Source of the DNA: an uncultured Bacillus sp.
GTDB lineage: Bacteria; Bacillota; Bacilli; Bacillales_B; DSM-18226
Direction of reading: 5' to 3'
DNA: 62,375 bases
Assembly (NCBI RefSeq): GCF_946478885.1
Contig: NZ_CAMLDX010000007.1
Span: forward strand, 1-62,375
Position numbers and translations under genes: made by a program. The notes under the pieces were generated by a model. That model did no database searches. It was not told the DNA's origin and saw nothing but the letters and a program-made list of their open reading frames with translations. This document shows positions 54,572 to 62,375 of this stretch, piece by piece; positions within the stretch are counted from its first letter, which is position 1, and every line of letters starts with the position of its first letter.

Positions 54572-55630
54572 CTATAATTTAACCGTTCTAAAATATTTCT
54601 TTTGCCATCTTAAGGCTACATTAACTAGAGCTATGAGGACAGGAACCTCGACTAATGGCCCAATAACAGCTGCGAATGCTTCCCCACTGTTAATCCCAAA
54701 TACGGCTACTGCTACGGCAATGGCTAATTCAAAGTTGTTACTTGCTGCGGTAAAGGAAAGCGCTGCTGTGACAGGATATGTTGCACCTGCTTTGCGCGAT
54801 GCAAAGAAAGAAACAGCAAACATGATTAAGAAGTAAATCAACAACGGTATTGCAATACGAACCACATCTAATGGCAAGGCAATAATTTGATCTCCTTTTA
54901 AAGAGAACATCATAACAATCGTAAATAATAAGGCAAGCAAAGTAAGAGGAGAAATTTTAAGTAAAAATTTGTTTTCGTACCACTCCTTGCCTTTTACCTT
55001 TAAACCAATAAAACGAGTTAACATACCTGCTACAAACGGAATACCTAAATAAATAAGAACGCTTTTGGCAATTTCCAACATCGAGATAAAGACAGACAAA
55101 TTCTCTAATCCAAAAACACCTGGAAGGACATTTAAAAAGAAATAAGCAAAAACGGAATAAAATAATATCTGGAACACAGAGTTAAATGCCACTAATCCAG
55201 CAACGTATTCACGGTCCCCGCGTGCCAAGTCATTCCATACAATAACCATGGCAATACAACGGGCCAGCCCAATCATAATTAAGCCAGCCATATATTCAGG
55301 TTTATCATGTAAAAAGACAATAGCTAAAAAGAACATTAAAAACGGACCAAGAAGCCAGTTTTGAAATAAAGACAGTAGGAGTACTTTCCAATCTTTAAAA
55401 ACGCGCCACATCTCTTCATATTTTACTTTTGCAAGTGGAGGATACATCATAATAATCAGCCCAATAGCAATTGGAATATTGGTCGTTCCTACAGAAAAGG
55501 TATCCAGTACCTTTTTAAAATTCGGTGATACTACACCAATGAGGATTCCCAAAGCCATGGCGGCAAAAATCCATAGTGTTAAGTAACGATCTAAAAATGA
55601 TAACTTTTTCGTTACACTTTCATTTGGCAT
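54572..55630 (-). CDS. acr3: Arsenite efflux permease Acr3
   Basis: A 352-residue ten-TM transporter of the BART superfamily that exports arsenite. The conserved Cys in [16 protein letters not shown] is present, as is [19 protein letters not shown]. Start ATG 55630. It is between arsR and arsC. Confidence 0.95.
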   Translation of the reverse strand: MPNESVTKKLSFLDRYLTLWIFAAMALGILIGVVSPNFKKVLDTFSVGTTNIPIAIGLIIMMYPPLAKVKYEEMWRVFKDWKVLLLSLFQNWLLGPFLMFFLAIVFLHDKPEYMAGLIMIGLARCIAMVIVWNDLARGDREYVAGLVAFNSVFQILFYSVFAYFFLNVLPGVFGLENLSVFISMLEIAKSVLIYLGIPFVAGMLTRFIGLKVKGKEWYENKFLLKISPLTLLALLFTIVMMFSLKGDQIIALPLDVVRIAIPLLIYFLIMFAVSFFASRKAGATYPVTAALSFTAASNNFELAIAVAVAVFGINSGEAFAAVIGPLVEVPVLIALVNVALRWQKKYFRTVKL

Positions 55631-55685
55631 CAATATTCATCCTTTCATTATACAAAACATTAGGCAGTTTTCTGAACAACTCTCC

Positions 55686-56030
55686 TTACTCACAGGAAAT
55701 TCGCAGTCCTTGTTCTTCTAATTCCCGTAGTTTGAAATCCTGGTTTGGAAGATGTTTCAATAAGCTTTCAATTAATGGATAATAATCGCTTCCCTTATTT
55801 AAGGAATAAATAATCCATTGTCCTCTTCTTAATTCTTTTACAAGTCCGACATCTTTCAATTTACGCACATGCTGGCTAATTGCAGGCTGACTGACTTTAA
55901 ATATTTCCACAAATTCACATACACAGTAATCATTCGTTTCCAGCATTTTGACCATCGTTAACCGCGTCTTATCTCCTAAGAGTTTTAATATTGCTGCCGA
56001 TTTTTCGATATCAATGGTTGATACTTGCAT
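55686..56030 (-). CDS. arsR: ArsR repressor
   Basis: A 114-residue ArsR/SmtB repressor. The arsenite sensor CVC (Cys36, Cys38) lies in the DNA-binding helix region; the HTH is EIFKVSQPAISQHVRKL. ATG 56030 follows GGGAGG. It leads the operon. A dyad-like AT-rich stretch TTATATAATAATATG near 56080-56095 is a candidate operator. Confidence 0.93.
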   Translation of the reverse strand: MQVSTIDIEKSAAILKLLGDKTRLTMVKMLETNDYCVCEFVEIFKVSQPAISQHVRKLKDVGLVKELRRGQWIIYSLNKGSDYYPLIESLLKHLPNQDFKLRELEEQGLRISCE

Positions 56031-56269
56031 CAAAAACACCTCCCGTACCAGCTTAATATTAATACATAATAATTTACTTATATAATAATATGTTTATATA
56101 TCGCTGGCAATGATTTTATTGTTAAATTTTATTAAGGAATGACCATTTCCTCAATTATTCTAGAAAGAGATTCCAAATTTTATCATTTAAGCTGTTAACT
56201 ACGCTCGTCTTTGTACTAATTAGCATTGACTAGTAATGTAGAGAACATACAAAATGAAGTGGCTAAGTA

Positions 56270-56316
56270 AAAACCATTGCTTTCTTTGACTCAATTACTC
56301 AATGGTTCTGTTTTTT
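56270..56316 (+). terminator. Orphan terminator 1
   Basis: AACCATTG (56272-56279) pairs with CAATGGTT (56300-56307), then a TTTTTT run. No plus-strand gene precedes it. Confidence 0.5.
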
Positions 56317-56505
56317 ATTAGAACAGCTAGGATAATTAGTTTAAATTTTGAATGATTTACTCAATATTTCTCAAGAACTTTAACAATATCCTTTGGCTTC
56401 AATACCTTTCCATAAGAAACAATTCCTCTTTGGAGTGAAAACGATATGGTATTTACACATTCATTCTGTATGTGCTAAACTATTCGCTTTATTAGCCAAT
56501 TGACG

Positions 56506-56565
56506 CTCACTTTCCTTTCTATTTATAACAGCTTGAACAATCTCTATTATGAAAGTGAGTTTTTT
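56506..56565 (+). terminator. Orphan terminator 2
   Basis: CTCACTTTC (56506-56514) pairs with GAAAGTGAG (56551-56559) across a long loop, followed by TTTTTTG. No plus-strand gene precedes it. Confidence 0.5.
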
Positions 56566-56591
56566 GTTTTATTTGTATAACATTTTATTGT

Positions 56592-56651
56592 CCACCCGCA
56601 TAGCGGGTGGTTTTATGTTTCGCCTTCTTTAGGCTCAACAGACTGAAGTCT
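56592..56651. mobile_element. Hairpins resembling an IS200/IS605-type element end
   Basis: CCACCCGC-ATA-GCGGGTGG (56592-56610), a GCCTTCTTTAGGC-type hairpin near 56622-56634 and the palindrome AGACTGAAGTCT (56640-56651) follow one another, ending where tpiA homology begins. Hairpin-type ends without terminal inverted repeats are typical of IS200/IS605; no transposase remains. The call is tentative. Confidence 0.3.
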
Positions 56652-56653
56652 AT

Positions 56654-56875
56654 AACAATTCCACCGTATTGAATACGTACAAAAGCAGCTGCCTTTTCTG
56701 AGAATTGTGAAGCAACAGTAGCACGAATATGAGCACAAACTATATTGGCATCTGTTGTCGAAGATGACTTACCAGTTCCGATATCCCAAATTGTTTCGTA
56801 AGCTATAACTGTTTGTATTACTTGTTCTTCTGAAAGACCATTGAGTCTTTGATAATTTGATTCCCAACGATTCTG
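56654..56875 (-). pseudogene. Fragment of triosephosphate isomerase (tpiA)
   Basis: The minus strand reads [20 protein letters not shown], then [20 protein letters not shown], then [20 protein letters not shown] and GGIV. This is the TpiA segment around the catalytic Glu (usual AYEPIWAIGTGK) through YGGS. Residues normally invariant are changed (P to T, A to D, S to I). Homology stops sharply at 56654 and a frame change is likely near the N-side. About 70 of ~250 residues remain, so it is dead. Confidence 0.75.
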
Positions 56876-57091
56876 TTTGTTTGGTCACGCTGCGCTAACG
56901 TTTCACCGCAACATATGATCAGTGTTAAATGAGCACCTTATAACTATTTTTATTGATTTCTAACTATAAAACTATTTAAAAATGGTTCATATTTATTTAC
57001 TACTTTTCCTTATGTTTTTAAAATTTCTGATTCTCTTGATAACTTAAGTAGTTGTTAAGCATCCGGATTTAGCTACTGTACTACTACACAA

Positions 57092-58822
57092 CTACCAATT
57101 CCCATCACTTTTTTCTGTAAATTCTTTTACTGCCTCGACTGCTTCACTTGCTGTCCTCATTTGCAATGCTTTTTCTGTTAAATCTTCCATATCCTTTTTC
57201 GAAAGACGTAGGATTTGAGAACGTGCTTTTAAAATAGATGTAGCACTCATTGAAAATTCGTCAAGACCAAGACCAAGTAAAAGTGGAATAGCCTTTTCAT
57301 CTCCTGCCATTTCTCCGCACATACCTACCAACTTGCTTTCTTTATGCGCTGCATCAATAACCATTTTTATTAAGCGCAATATAGCTGGATTATAAGGTTG
57401 GTATAAGTAGGAGACCCGCTCATTGATTCGGTCGGCAGCCATCGTATACTGGATCAAATCATTGGTTCCAATACTGAAAAAGTCTACTTCTTTTGCAAAT
57501 TGATCGGCCATTACTGCTGTAGAAGGAATTTCGACCATAATACCTGTTTCAATATGAGTGGACACTTTAATCCCTTTCATTAACAGGTTTTGCTTTTCTT
57601 CTTCAAGAATCGCCTTAGCTGATCGGAATTCATCTAGACAGGCAATCATAGGGAACATGATTTTTAGATTTCCATAAGAGCTTGCCCGCAATAAAGCACG
57701 CAATTGAGTACGAAAGATATCCTGTTCTTCCAGACAAAGCCGAATAGCCCGGAAACCAAGGAAAGGATTAAGTTCCTTAGGTAAATCTAAATAAGGCAGT
57801 TCCTTATCTCCTCCAATATCAAGTGTTCTCACAACAACAGGTTTTCCATCCATTCTTTCAAGAACAGTCCTATATGATTCAAATTGTTCTTCTTCCGATG
57901 GAAGTTCATTTCTTCCCATGTATAGGAATTCAGTACGGTACAAACCAATTCCTTCAGCGCCATTATTAATAACCCCTTCTAAATCATTAGGAGTACCGAT
58001 ATTGGCTGCTAATTCAACACGATGGCCGTCAACTGAAAAAGTCTTTTTATCAACAAATTTTCCCCATTCAGCTCTTTGCTCTTCAAAATGAACTTTTTCT
58101 TTTTCGTATTGAGCGATAACTTCTGGTGTTGGATTCACAAAAACCTCGCCCTGTATACCATCTACAATGAGTAAATCTCCATGTTGAATAGCCTCTGTTG
58201 CTATTTTTGTTCCAACTACAGCGGGAATTTCCATTGATCGTGCCATAATAGCAGAATGAGAAGTTCTCCCTCCAATATTCGTTGTAAATCCCTTAACAAA
58301 CTTACGGTTTAATTGAGCTGTATCAGAGGGGGTTAAGTCATCTGCAACAATAATTGCCTCTTCAGCAATCATACTTGGATTAACAATTTGAATACCTAAC
58401 AAGTGAGAAAGAATCCGCTTTCTAACATCACGAATATCAGCGGCACGCTCTCTCATATAATCGTTTTCCATTTGTTCAAAAGTGGAGATAAACATATCTG
58501 TAACGTCCTTCAATGCTTGTTCTGCATTCACCTGTTCGGTCTTAATTTTATCCTCGATTGGGGAAATAAGTTCCGGATCACTTAATACTAGTAAATGGGC
58601 TTCAAAAATAGTAGCTTTATCTCCGCCAAGTTCGGTGTTTGCTTTTTCATGAATAGCTGCCAGCTCAGTTTTCGAGGTTGCAAGTGCTTTTTGGAAGCGT
58701 TCCACTTCCATATCAGATTCTGTAATTGTTTTCCTTTCAAACGAGAAATCTGGCTCGACTAATCGATAAGCTTTGGCAATTGCAATACCGCTTGAAGCCG
58801 CTATCCCTTTTAAAATGGTCAT
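57092..58822 (-). CDS. ptsI: PTS enzyme I
   Basis: A 576-residue phosphoenolpyruvate-protein phosphotransferase. The phospho-His is His189 ([13 protein letters not shown]). PEP-binding segments are [12 protein letters not shown] and [18 protein letters not shown], and the C-terminal active Cys lies in GMCGEMAGD. Full length. Its start overlaps the HPr stop (TAATG). It is the last gene of a sugar-specific PTS operon rather than a plain ptsHI pair. Confidence 0.95.
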   Translation of the reverse strand: MTILKGIAASSGIAIAKAYRLVEPDFSFERKTITESDMEVERFQKALATSKTELAAIHEKANTELGGDKATIFEAHLLVLSDPELISPIEDKIKTEQVNAEQALKDVTDMFISTFEQMENDYMRERAADIRDVRKRILSHLLGIQIVNPSMIAEEAIIVADDLTPSDTAQLNRKFVKGFTTNIGGRTSHSAIMARSMEIPAVVGTKIATEAIQHGDLLIVDGIQGEVFVNPTPEVIAQYEKEKVHFEEQRAEWGKFVDKKTFSVDGHRVELAANIGTPNDLEGVINNGAEGIGLYRTEFLYMGRNELPSEEEQFESYRTVLERMDGKPVVVRTLDIGGDKELPYLDLPKELNPFLGFRAIRLCLEEQDIFRTQLRALLRASSYGNLKIMFPMIACLDEFRSAKAILEEEKQNLLMKGIKVSTHIETGIMVEIPSTAVMADQFAKEVDFFSIGTNDLIQYTMAADRINERVSYLYQPYNPAILRLIKMVIDAAHKESKLVGMCGEMAGDEKAIPLLLGLGLDEFSMSATSILKARSQILRLSKKDMEDLTEKALQMRTASEAVEAVKEFTEKSDGNW

Positions 58823-59088
58823 TATTCCGCCAGCCTTTCTGCATTTAAAATGGTCTGCAAAGAATTCATGGCCTCTTGTTCGTCATTACCTTCAGCACAG
58901 ATTTGAATTTCTTCACCTTGGCCAACTCCCAGTGACATAATGCCCAATATGGATTTTACATTTACCTTTTTTCCTTTGTAGGTGAGATTTATATCAGAAT
59001 TGAATTGTTTTGCGGCTTGTACTAATATAGTTGATGGACGTGCGTGTAAACCTGCAGCGTCAATCACTGTAAATTGTTTTTCAACCAT
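58822..59088 (-). CDS. ptsH: Phosphocarrier protein HPr
   Basis: An 88-residue HPr. Phospho-His15 is in GLHARPS and the regulatory Ser46 in [11 protein letters not shown], so both enzyme I and HPrK/P regulation are possible. The start is ATG 59088, 10 nt after AAAGGAG; a longer frame upstream is unlikely. It lies 130 bp downstream of the small membrane protein gene. Confidence 0.94.
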   Translation of the reverse strand: MVEKQFTVIDAAGLHARPSTILVQAAKQFNSDINLTYKGKKVNVKSILGIMSLGVGQGEEIQICAEGNDEQEAMNSLQTILNAERLAE

Positions 59089-59218
59089 TGTGCTCAAACT
59101 CCTTTGAGGTAAAAGAATCATGATAAATATTTTACTAATTATCCCTTTTGTGAATAAACAGCTTCATTATTTATCTTATGCAAATAAAGAACTCCCCTGC
59201 CCAATATCAGGCATGATT

Positions 59219-59452
59219 TTATTTGCCATCTCTATTTAAATTTGATGGATCGTATACTTTCCCGCTAATATTGGAATAAATTTTGTGCTTTGTATAAAAT
59301 TTTGGTAAAGGAATTTGGTGGTAATAACGTTTTAAAAATAGCGTAAGACCAAGCGTAGCTAATGCAATAACTAATTCACCAGTCAGAAAACTGAGAATCA
59401 ATAGTACAGTTGCGACAAGAACCAATGAATACCACAGCCATTTGTTCATCAT
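59219..59452 (-). CDS. Small membrane protein in the PTS operon
   Basis: A 77-residue protein with two hydrophobic stretches (about residues 4-22 and 24-42) and a basic, Tyr-rich tail (KRYYHQIPLPKFYTKHKIYSN, quoted in part). It starts at ATG-ATG 59452 after AGGAGG. It sits between the IIC and HPr genes. I do not recognise it; an accessory role for the transporter is possible. Confidence 0.6.
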   Translation of the reverse strand: MMNKWLWYSLVLVATVLLILSFLTGELVIALATLGLTLFLKRYYHQIPLPKFYTKHKIYSNISGKVYDPSNLNRDGK

Positions 59453-59501
59453 CTTTTGCCTCCTACTATTTTGCATCGATAGTAATTATCTTTGTATAAT
59501 T

Positions 59502-59537
59502 AGAGTAAGGCTCATTCGCAACGCAGAGCCTTACTCT
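59502..59537 (-). promoter_or_regulatory. Intercistronic hairpin in the PTS operon
   Basis: 12-bp perfect arms AGAGTAAGGCTC and GAGCCTTACTCT, 12-nt loop, between the IIC stop and the small-protein start. It has no U-tract on the coding strand, so it looks like an mRNA stabiliser or processing site that separates expression of the transporter from HPr/EI. Confidence 0.5.
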
Positions 59538-59580
59538 TTATCTAAAATTTTTATTTTTGGAAGGAAGAAATGTCTTTATC

Positions 59581-60948
59581 TTAAGCAGTTCTTCCCATAC
59601 TTTGTTCTTCCTCATCCATTTTTCTATTTCTATTCTTCATACCTTTATAGTACCAAACGAATAATCCCAACCAAATGATAGCTCCGGCAATTCCAAAGAT
59701 ATTACCATCTGAAGCTAATGCGAAGATATAACGGAAATCAGGATATTCGATTGTACTCCAGGAAATCATTTGACCTGCCGGTACATCAACAGATTTTGTG
59801 CTGATTGCCAAATCAGTTACGATAGGAGCAAAGCTTGTTGCAAGATACAAGAAGACTGGTGTTGTGACAACTCCTAAGATCATCATACGAACTAGGTTTC
59901 CGCCTGTAACAATCAATGCAGGTACTGCAACAGATAAGTTTACGATTCCGGCGAATGGTAAAATACTGTTTCCTGGTAATGTAACTGCTAATCCAAGCAT
60001 TACAGGAATGAGGATGATTGCTGTTACCCAAACCTCATTACAACCTGCCATGATAGGCCAGTCTAAACCAATATAAAACTCGCGTCCTTTGAAACGGTTT
60101 CTCATGAATTCTGATGTTGCGTCTGAAAGTGGAGACAATGCTTGCATGAATAGCTTAGATACCATTGGGAATAGTGTTAAAGCAGCTGCACCTTGAACAC
60201 CAAGAGTTAATATTTCAGGGACACTTAACTGAGCAAAGATACCAATTAAGCAGGCAATAATGAAGCCCATGACATGATTTTCTGCAAAAATACCAAGTTT
60301 TTGTTTTAGCCAGTTTGCATCAATGTGCTTGTTCATACCAGGAACAAAGTCTAGTAATTTATTAAGCGGGTATAATAAAACCCCGAATAATGTCATGCTA
60401 TGTGTACTTGTAACACCGGGAATTTGCGTTAATTTTTGAATTTGTTTTTGGTTTACGTCAGCCATTTTCAATTCAACAACCATTTGGATAGCTGCAACGA
60501 CAAATGCCAACACAATGCTATCAGAAAAGGCTAATACGATAACAGCAGTTAAAATTTTTCCCCAAACATTCCATAAGTCAACGTTAAGAGTGTTTGTTTG
60601 CTTGATTGCCAGCATGATAATATTAATACCAATTTGTAATGGAAACATTAAGAATGCCAATGGCCAAGCCCATGCAAGCGCTGCCATTGCTGTCCAACCG
60701 CCATCAATCGCATTAAGTTCAATTCCAGTATTCTTAACAAACTGTTGTGCTGCTGGTCCAATTGAACTCATCATAAAGCCGATAATTAAGCTCATACCTA
60801 CGAATGCTACGCCAAGAGTAATACCTGATGAAAATGCATCTTTAAACTTCATTTTTACGATAAGTCCAACTATGATCATAATAAGAGGTACGAAAACTGG
60901 TGCACCCATGTTGAGTATATAATTTACAACCGATTGAATGACATCCAT
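59581..60948 (-). CDS. PTS galactitol-type IIC permease
   Basis: A 455-residue membrane protein with about 10-12 TM segments of the GatC/SgcC family (AALAWAWPLAFLMFPLQIGINI; FYIGLDWPIMAGCNEVWVTAII). It is the sugar channel of a IIABC-Gat complex. It lies 25 bp after IIB. Substrate likely a polyol or ketose related to the adjoining aldolase; galactitol itself is not proven. Confidence 0.85.
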   Translation of the reverse strand: MDVIQSVVNYILNMGAPVFVPLIMIIVGLIVKMKFKDAFSSGITLGVAFVGMSLIIGFMMSSIGPAAQQFVKNTGIELNAIDGGWTAMAALAWAWPLAFLMFPLQIGINIIMLAIKQTNTLNVDLWNVWGKILTAVIVLAFSDSIVLAFVVAAIQMVVELKMADVNQKQIQKLTQIPGVTSTHSMTLFGVLLYPLNKLLDFVPGMNKHIDANWLKQKLGIFAENHVMGFIIACLIGIFAQLSVPEILTLGVQGAAALTLFPMVSKLFMQALSPLSDATSEFMRNRFKGREFYIGLDWPIMAGCNEVWVTAIILIPVMLGLAVTLPGNSILPFAGIVNLSVAVPALIVTGGNLVRMMILGVVTTPVFLYLATSFAPIVTDLAISTKSVDVPAGQMISWSTIEYPDFRYIFALASDGNIFGIAGAIIWLGLFVWYYKGMKNRNRKMDEEEQSMGRTA

Positions 60949-60973
60949 AATATGGCCTCCTCAATAGCTAATC

Positions 60974-61249
60974 TTATTTAACAGCATCAATTACTTTTTG
61001 AAGTTCCTGTTCTATGCCAATTCCGGTTAAGAATGCAATGCCGTTACATACAGGGATTGGATATTCTTTATTTGGTTTAGTAATAGCAATGTATACGTTT
61101 GCATTTTTGACATGTATATCAAGTGATTTAATATCAACTGCTTCCACTTGTGCTGGAATATTTTTCTCTTTTAGTAATCTTTGTACTTTTGACGCAACTG
61201 TTTGTGATGTTGCTACTCCAGATCCGCATGCTACAATAACGCGTTTCAT
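60974..61249 (-). CDS. PTS galactitol-type IIB protein
   Basis: A 91-residue IIB with a phospho-Cys at residue 8 (VACGSGVATSQTVASKV), typical of the Gat/Asc IIB group. It accepts phosphate from IIA and passes it to the sugar in IIC. It starts after GGGAGG. No IIA gene is in the window. Confidence 0.88.
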   Translation of the reverse strand: MKRVIVACGSGVATSQTVASKVQRLLKEKNIPAQVEAVDIKSLDIHVKNANVYIAITKPNKEYPIPVCNGIAFLTGIGIEQELQKVIDAVK

Positions 61250-61353
61250 ATTAAATTCCTCCCGTGTTTTGTTTATTATTTTTGTTGTTACAAATTCATT
61301 TTTTCATGGTGATATAATAATTTCTTGTAAAAAACACTATATGATCAGTTTTG

Positions 61354-62028
61354 TTATGATGGCTTTTTGCTTTGGCCGTAGCCTTTAAAGCGATTAACCA
61401 TCTTTTCCATTTCTTCGTCATCAAGAATAACTGGATTACCGATAGATTTTGCCTGCCAGTATAATCGAGCACAAAACTCCAGCTGTTCAGCAACCGCAAA
61501 TGCTTCCGTTAAAGTTGTCCCAACTACATTGATGCCGTGATTCGCCAGCAAAACTGCTTTTCTGCCATCCATTGCTTTCAGAGCATTTTCAGCTAACTCT
61601 TTTGTACCATATGTTGCATATTCAGCACATTTAATATTTTTACCTCCTGCATGAGCTACAAGGTAATCAACAGCTGGTAGATCCCAGCGTAAGCAAGAAA
61701 TAGTCGTAGCGTATAATGCATGTGTATGAACCATTGCAGCTACATCGTCGCGATTTCGATAAACGATCGCATGCATTTCATATTCACTTGATGGTTTTAA
61801 ATATCCGTCAATGGTATTGCCTTCTAAATCGAGAATGATAACATCTTCCGGCTGCATTTCAAAATAGTCGATGCCGCTTGGTGAGATGGCTATATAGCCT
61901 TTTTCCTTATTGTAGATACTTAGGTTGCCACCCGTTCCAGTTGTTAAACCGCTTGTGATCAGTTTCTTCCCATATTCTACAATTAGCTCCCTTTCTTTCT
62001 CCATGAGTAACCTTTCTTTTGTTATCAT
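61354..62028 (-). CDS. Class II aldolase, L-fuculose-1-phosphate aldolase type
   Basis: A 224-residue zinc aldolase/adducin-family enzyme. Phosphate-site TGTGGNLSI, SSEYEMH, zinc His in VHTHALYA, and C-terminal LLANHGINVVG with the third His. It should split a ketose 1-phosphate into DHAP and an aldehyde, matching a PTS that delivers the phosphorylated sugar. ATG 62028 follows AAGGAGG (11 nt); TTG 62034 is the alternative. It is the first gene of the operon. Confidence 0.85.
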   Translation of the reverse strand: MITKERLLMEKERELIVEYGKKLITSGLTTGTGGNLSIYNKEKGYIAISPSGIDYFEMQPEDVIILDLEGNTIDGYLKPSSEYEMHAIVYRNRDDVAAMVHTHALYATTISCLRWDLPAVDYLVAHAGGKNIKCAEYATYGTKELAENALKAMDGRKAVLLANHGINVVGTTLTEAFAVAEQLEFCARLYWQAKSIGNPVILDDEEMEKMVNRFKGYGQSKKPS

Positions 62029-62122
62029 ATTCAATTATTCCTCCTTACTAAGATGAAATAAGAAAACTAGTGCTTTTTGTATAGCTCTTATAACTCTATA
62101 TTACCTGATAGGCATTTATATT

Positions 62123-62136
62123 TGAAAGCGATTTCA
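62123..62136. promoter_or_regulatory. Catabolite-responsive element (cre) before the PTS/aldolase operon
   Basis: TGAAAGCGATTTCA is a full match to TGWAANCGNTNWCA. It is 95 bp upstream of the aldolase start, where CcpA/HPr-Ser-P would repress. The operon itself encodes HPr. Confidence 0.75.
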
Positions 62137-62320
62137 TCCCAAATTTTAAGCGCTTGACTGCGCAAACTTGTGATGAATCTCTTTGCATTTGACTCAATAA
62201 AAACAAATCGATTTCTACTTTGCATTTGAAATATCGGAAAACATCAGACGATACCTTATACCCATTTATTAGGGAATGAATAAATGTAAAAGTAAAAGGC
62301 AGGGAAAGGAATTGCGTTAC

Positions 62321-62375
62321 TGTACTGCACCCCAAAAGTTAGAGTGAAATCTGACTTTTGGGGTGTTTATTTATG
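62321..62375. mobile_element. Terminal repeat resembling an IS3-family (IS150-like) end
   Basis: TGTACTGCACCCCAAAAGTT (62321-62340) is of the TGNACTGCACCCCAAAAG type seen at IS3-family ends. It is followed by TGACTTTTGGGGTG (62352-62365), a near-complement, giving a hairpin. The rest of any element would lie beyond the window. Confidence 0.35.

Larger units (their letters stand above)
56031..57091. other. Gene-poor scar region
   Basis: About 1 kb without an intact gene. It contains two orphan terminators, an IS-like hairpin and a tpiA fragment, all listed separately. The rest is AT-rich and unassigned. Confidence 0.6.

Noticed and set aside
62096..62335. 79-codon minus ORF upstream of the aldolase
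   Set aside because: It covers the cre site and part of the IS-like end, and lacks a ribosome binding site.

Overview
The window looks like a stretch of a low-GC Bacillaceae (Firmicutes) chromosome. Evidence: strong AGGAGG-type ribosome binding sites, frequent TTG/GTG starts, lipobox lipoproteins, two TPP riboswitches with intrinsic terminators, a YtrA-type GntR/ABC operon, CcpA (cre) sites, and a trace of bacillithiol biology (a decayed YfiT/BstA-like gene). The species cannot be read from the sequence. There are no rRNA or tRNA genes, CRISPR arrays or intact transposases in view.

Layout. 0.5-5.6 kb: an M20 amidohydrolase facing a GntR regulator - ABC ATPase - large permease - ECF sigma factor operon. 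5.7-9.5 kb: a de novo thiazole operon thiS-thiF-thiG-thiH-tenI, with ThiH instead of the usual Bacillus ThiO, and a terminator-like hairpin directly after its promoter. 9.8-19.4 kb: small membrane proteins, a TPR protein, an FtsH whose N-terminus looks unlike the housekeeping Bacillus copy, a hydrolase and a heterodimeric ABC exporter. 19.4-26.7 kb: the second thiamine block on the minus strand, as two TPP-riboswitch units: thiM-thiE-thiD and ylmB-tenA-thiZ-thiX-thiY. 26.9-35.8 kb: a two-component system with a lipoprotein, a sirohydrochlorin chelatase, a DMT transporter, a decayed bacillithiol transferase, a secreted hydrolase, a PCYCGC lipoprotein and an FMN-binding protein.

36-38.4 kb holds the most unusual gene: a 792-residue protein with two consecutive class I isoprenoid-synthase-like halves, each with two Asp-rich motifs. 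38.8-42.4 kb is a glycerate module (CdaR regulator, glycerate kinase, GntP permease). 42.7-49.2 kb has a hydrolase, SelO, an ACMSD-like decarboxylase plus LigB-type dioxygenase pair, and a family 2 glycosyltransferase. 50-53.2 kb is a TetR-YhgE/Pip pair with four matching 23-bp operator-like sites. 53.4-56.9 kb is a scar zone: a TraG/VirD4 fragment, an arsR-acr3-arsC operon and a tpiA fragment cut off at an IS-like end. 57-62.1 kb is a PTS operon (class II aldolase, galactitol-type IIB and IIC, a small membrane protein, HPr, EI) with a perfect cre site upstream. An IS3-like terminal repeat sits at the right edge.

The thiamine genes together give thiazole synthesis (thiSFGH, tenI), thiazole salvage (thiM), pyrimidine uptake and salvage (thiXYZ, ylmB, tenA), pyrimidine phosphorylation (thiD) and coupling (thiE). 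No thiC or thiamine pyrophosphokinase is seen here. Short REP-like repeats with the core GGTGTCAGGC are scattered at four places, one of them inside the thiS leader hairpin.
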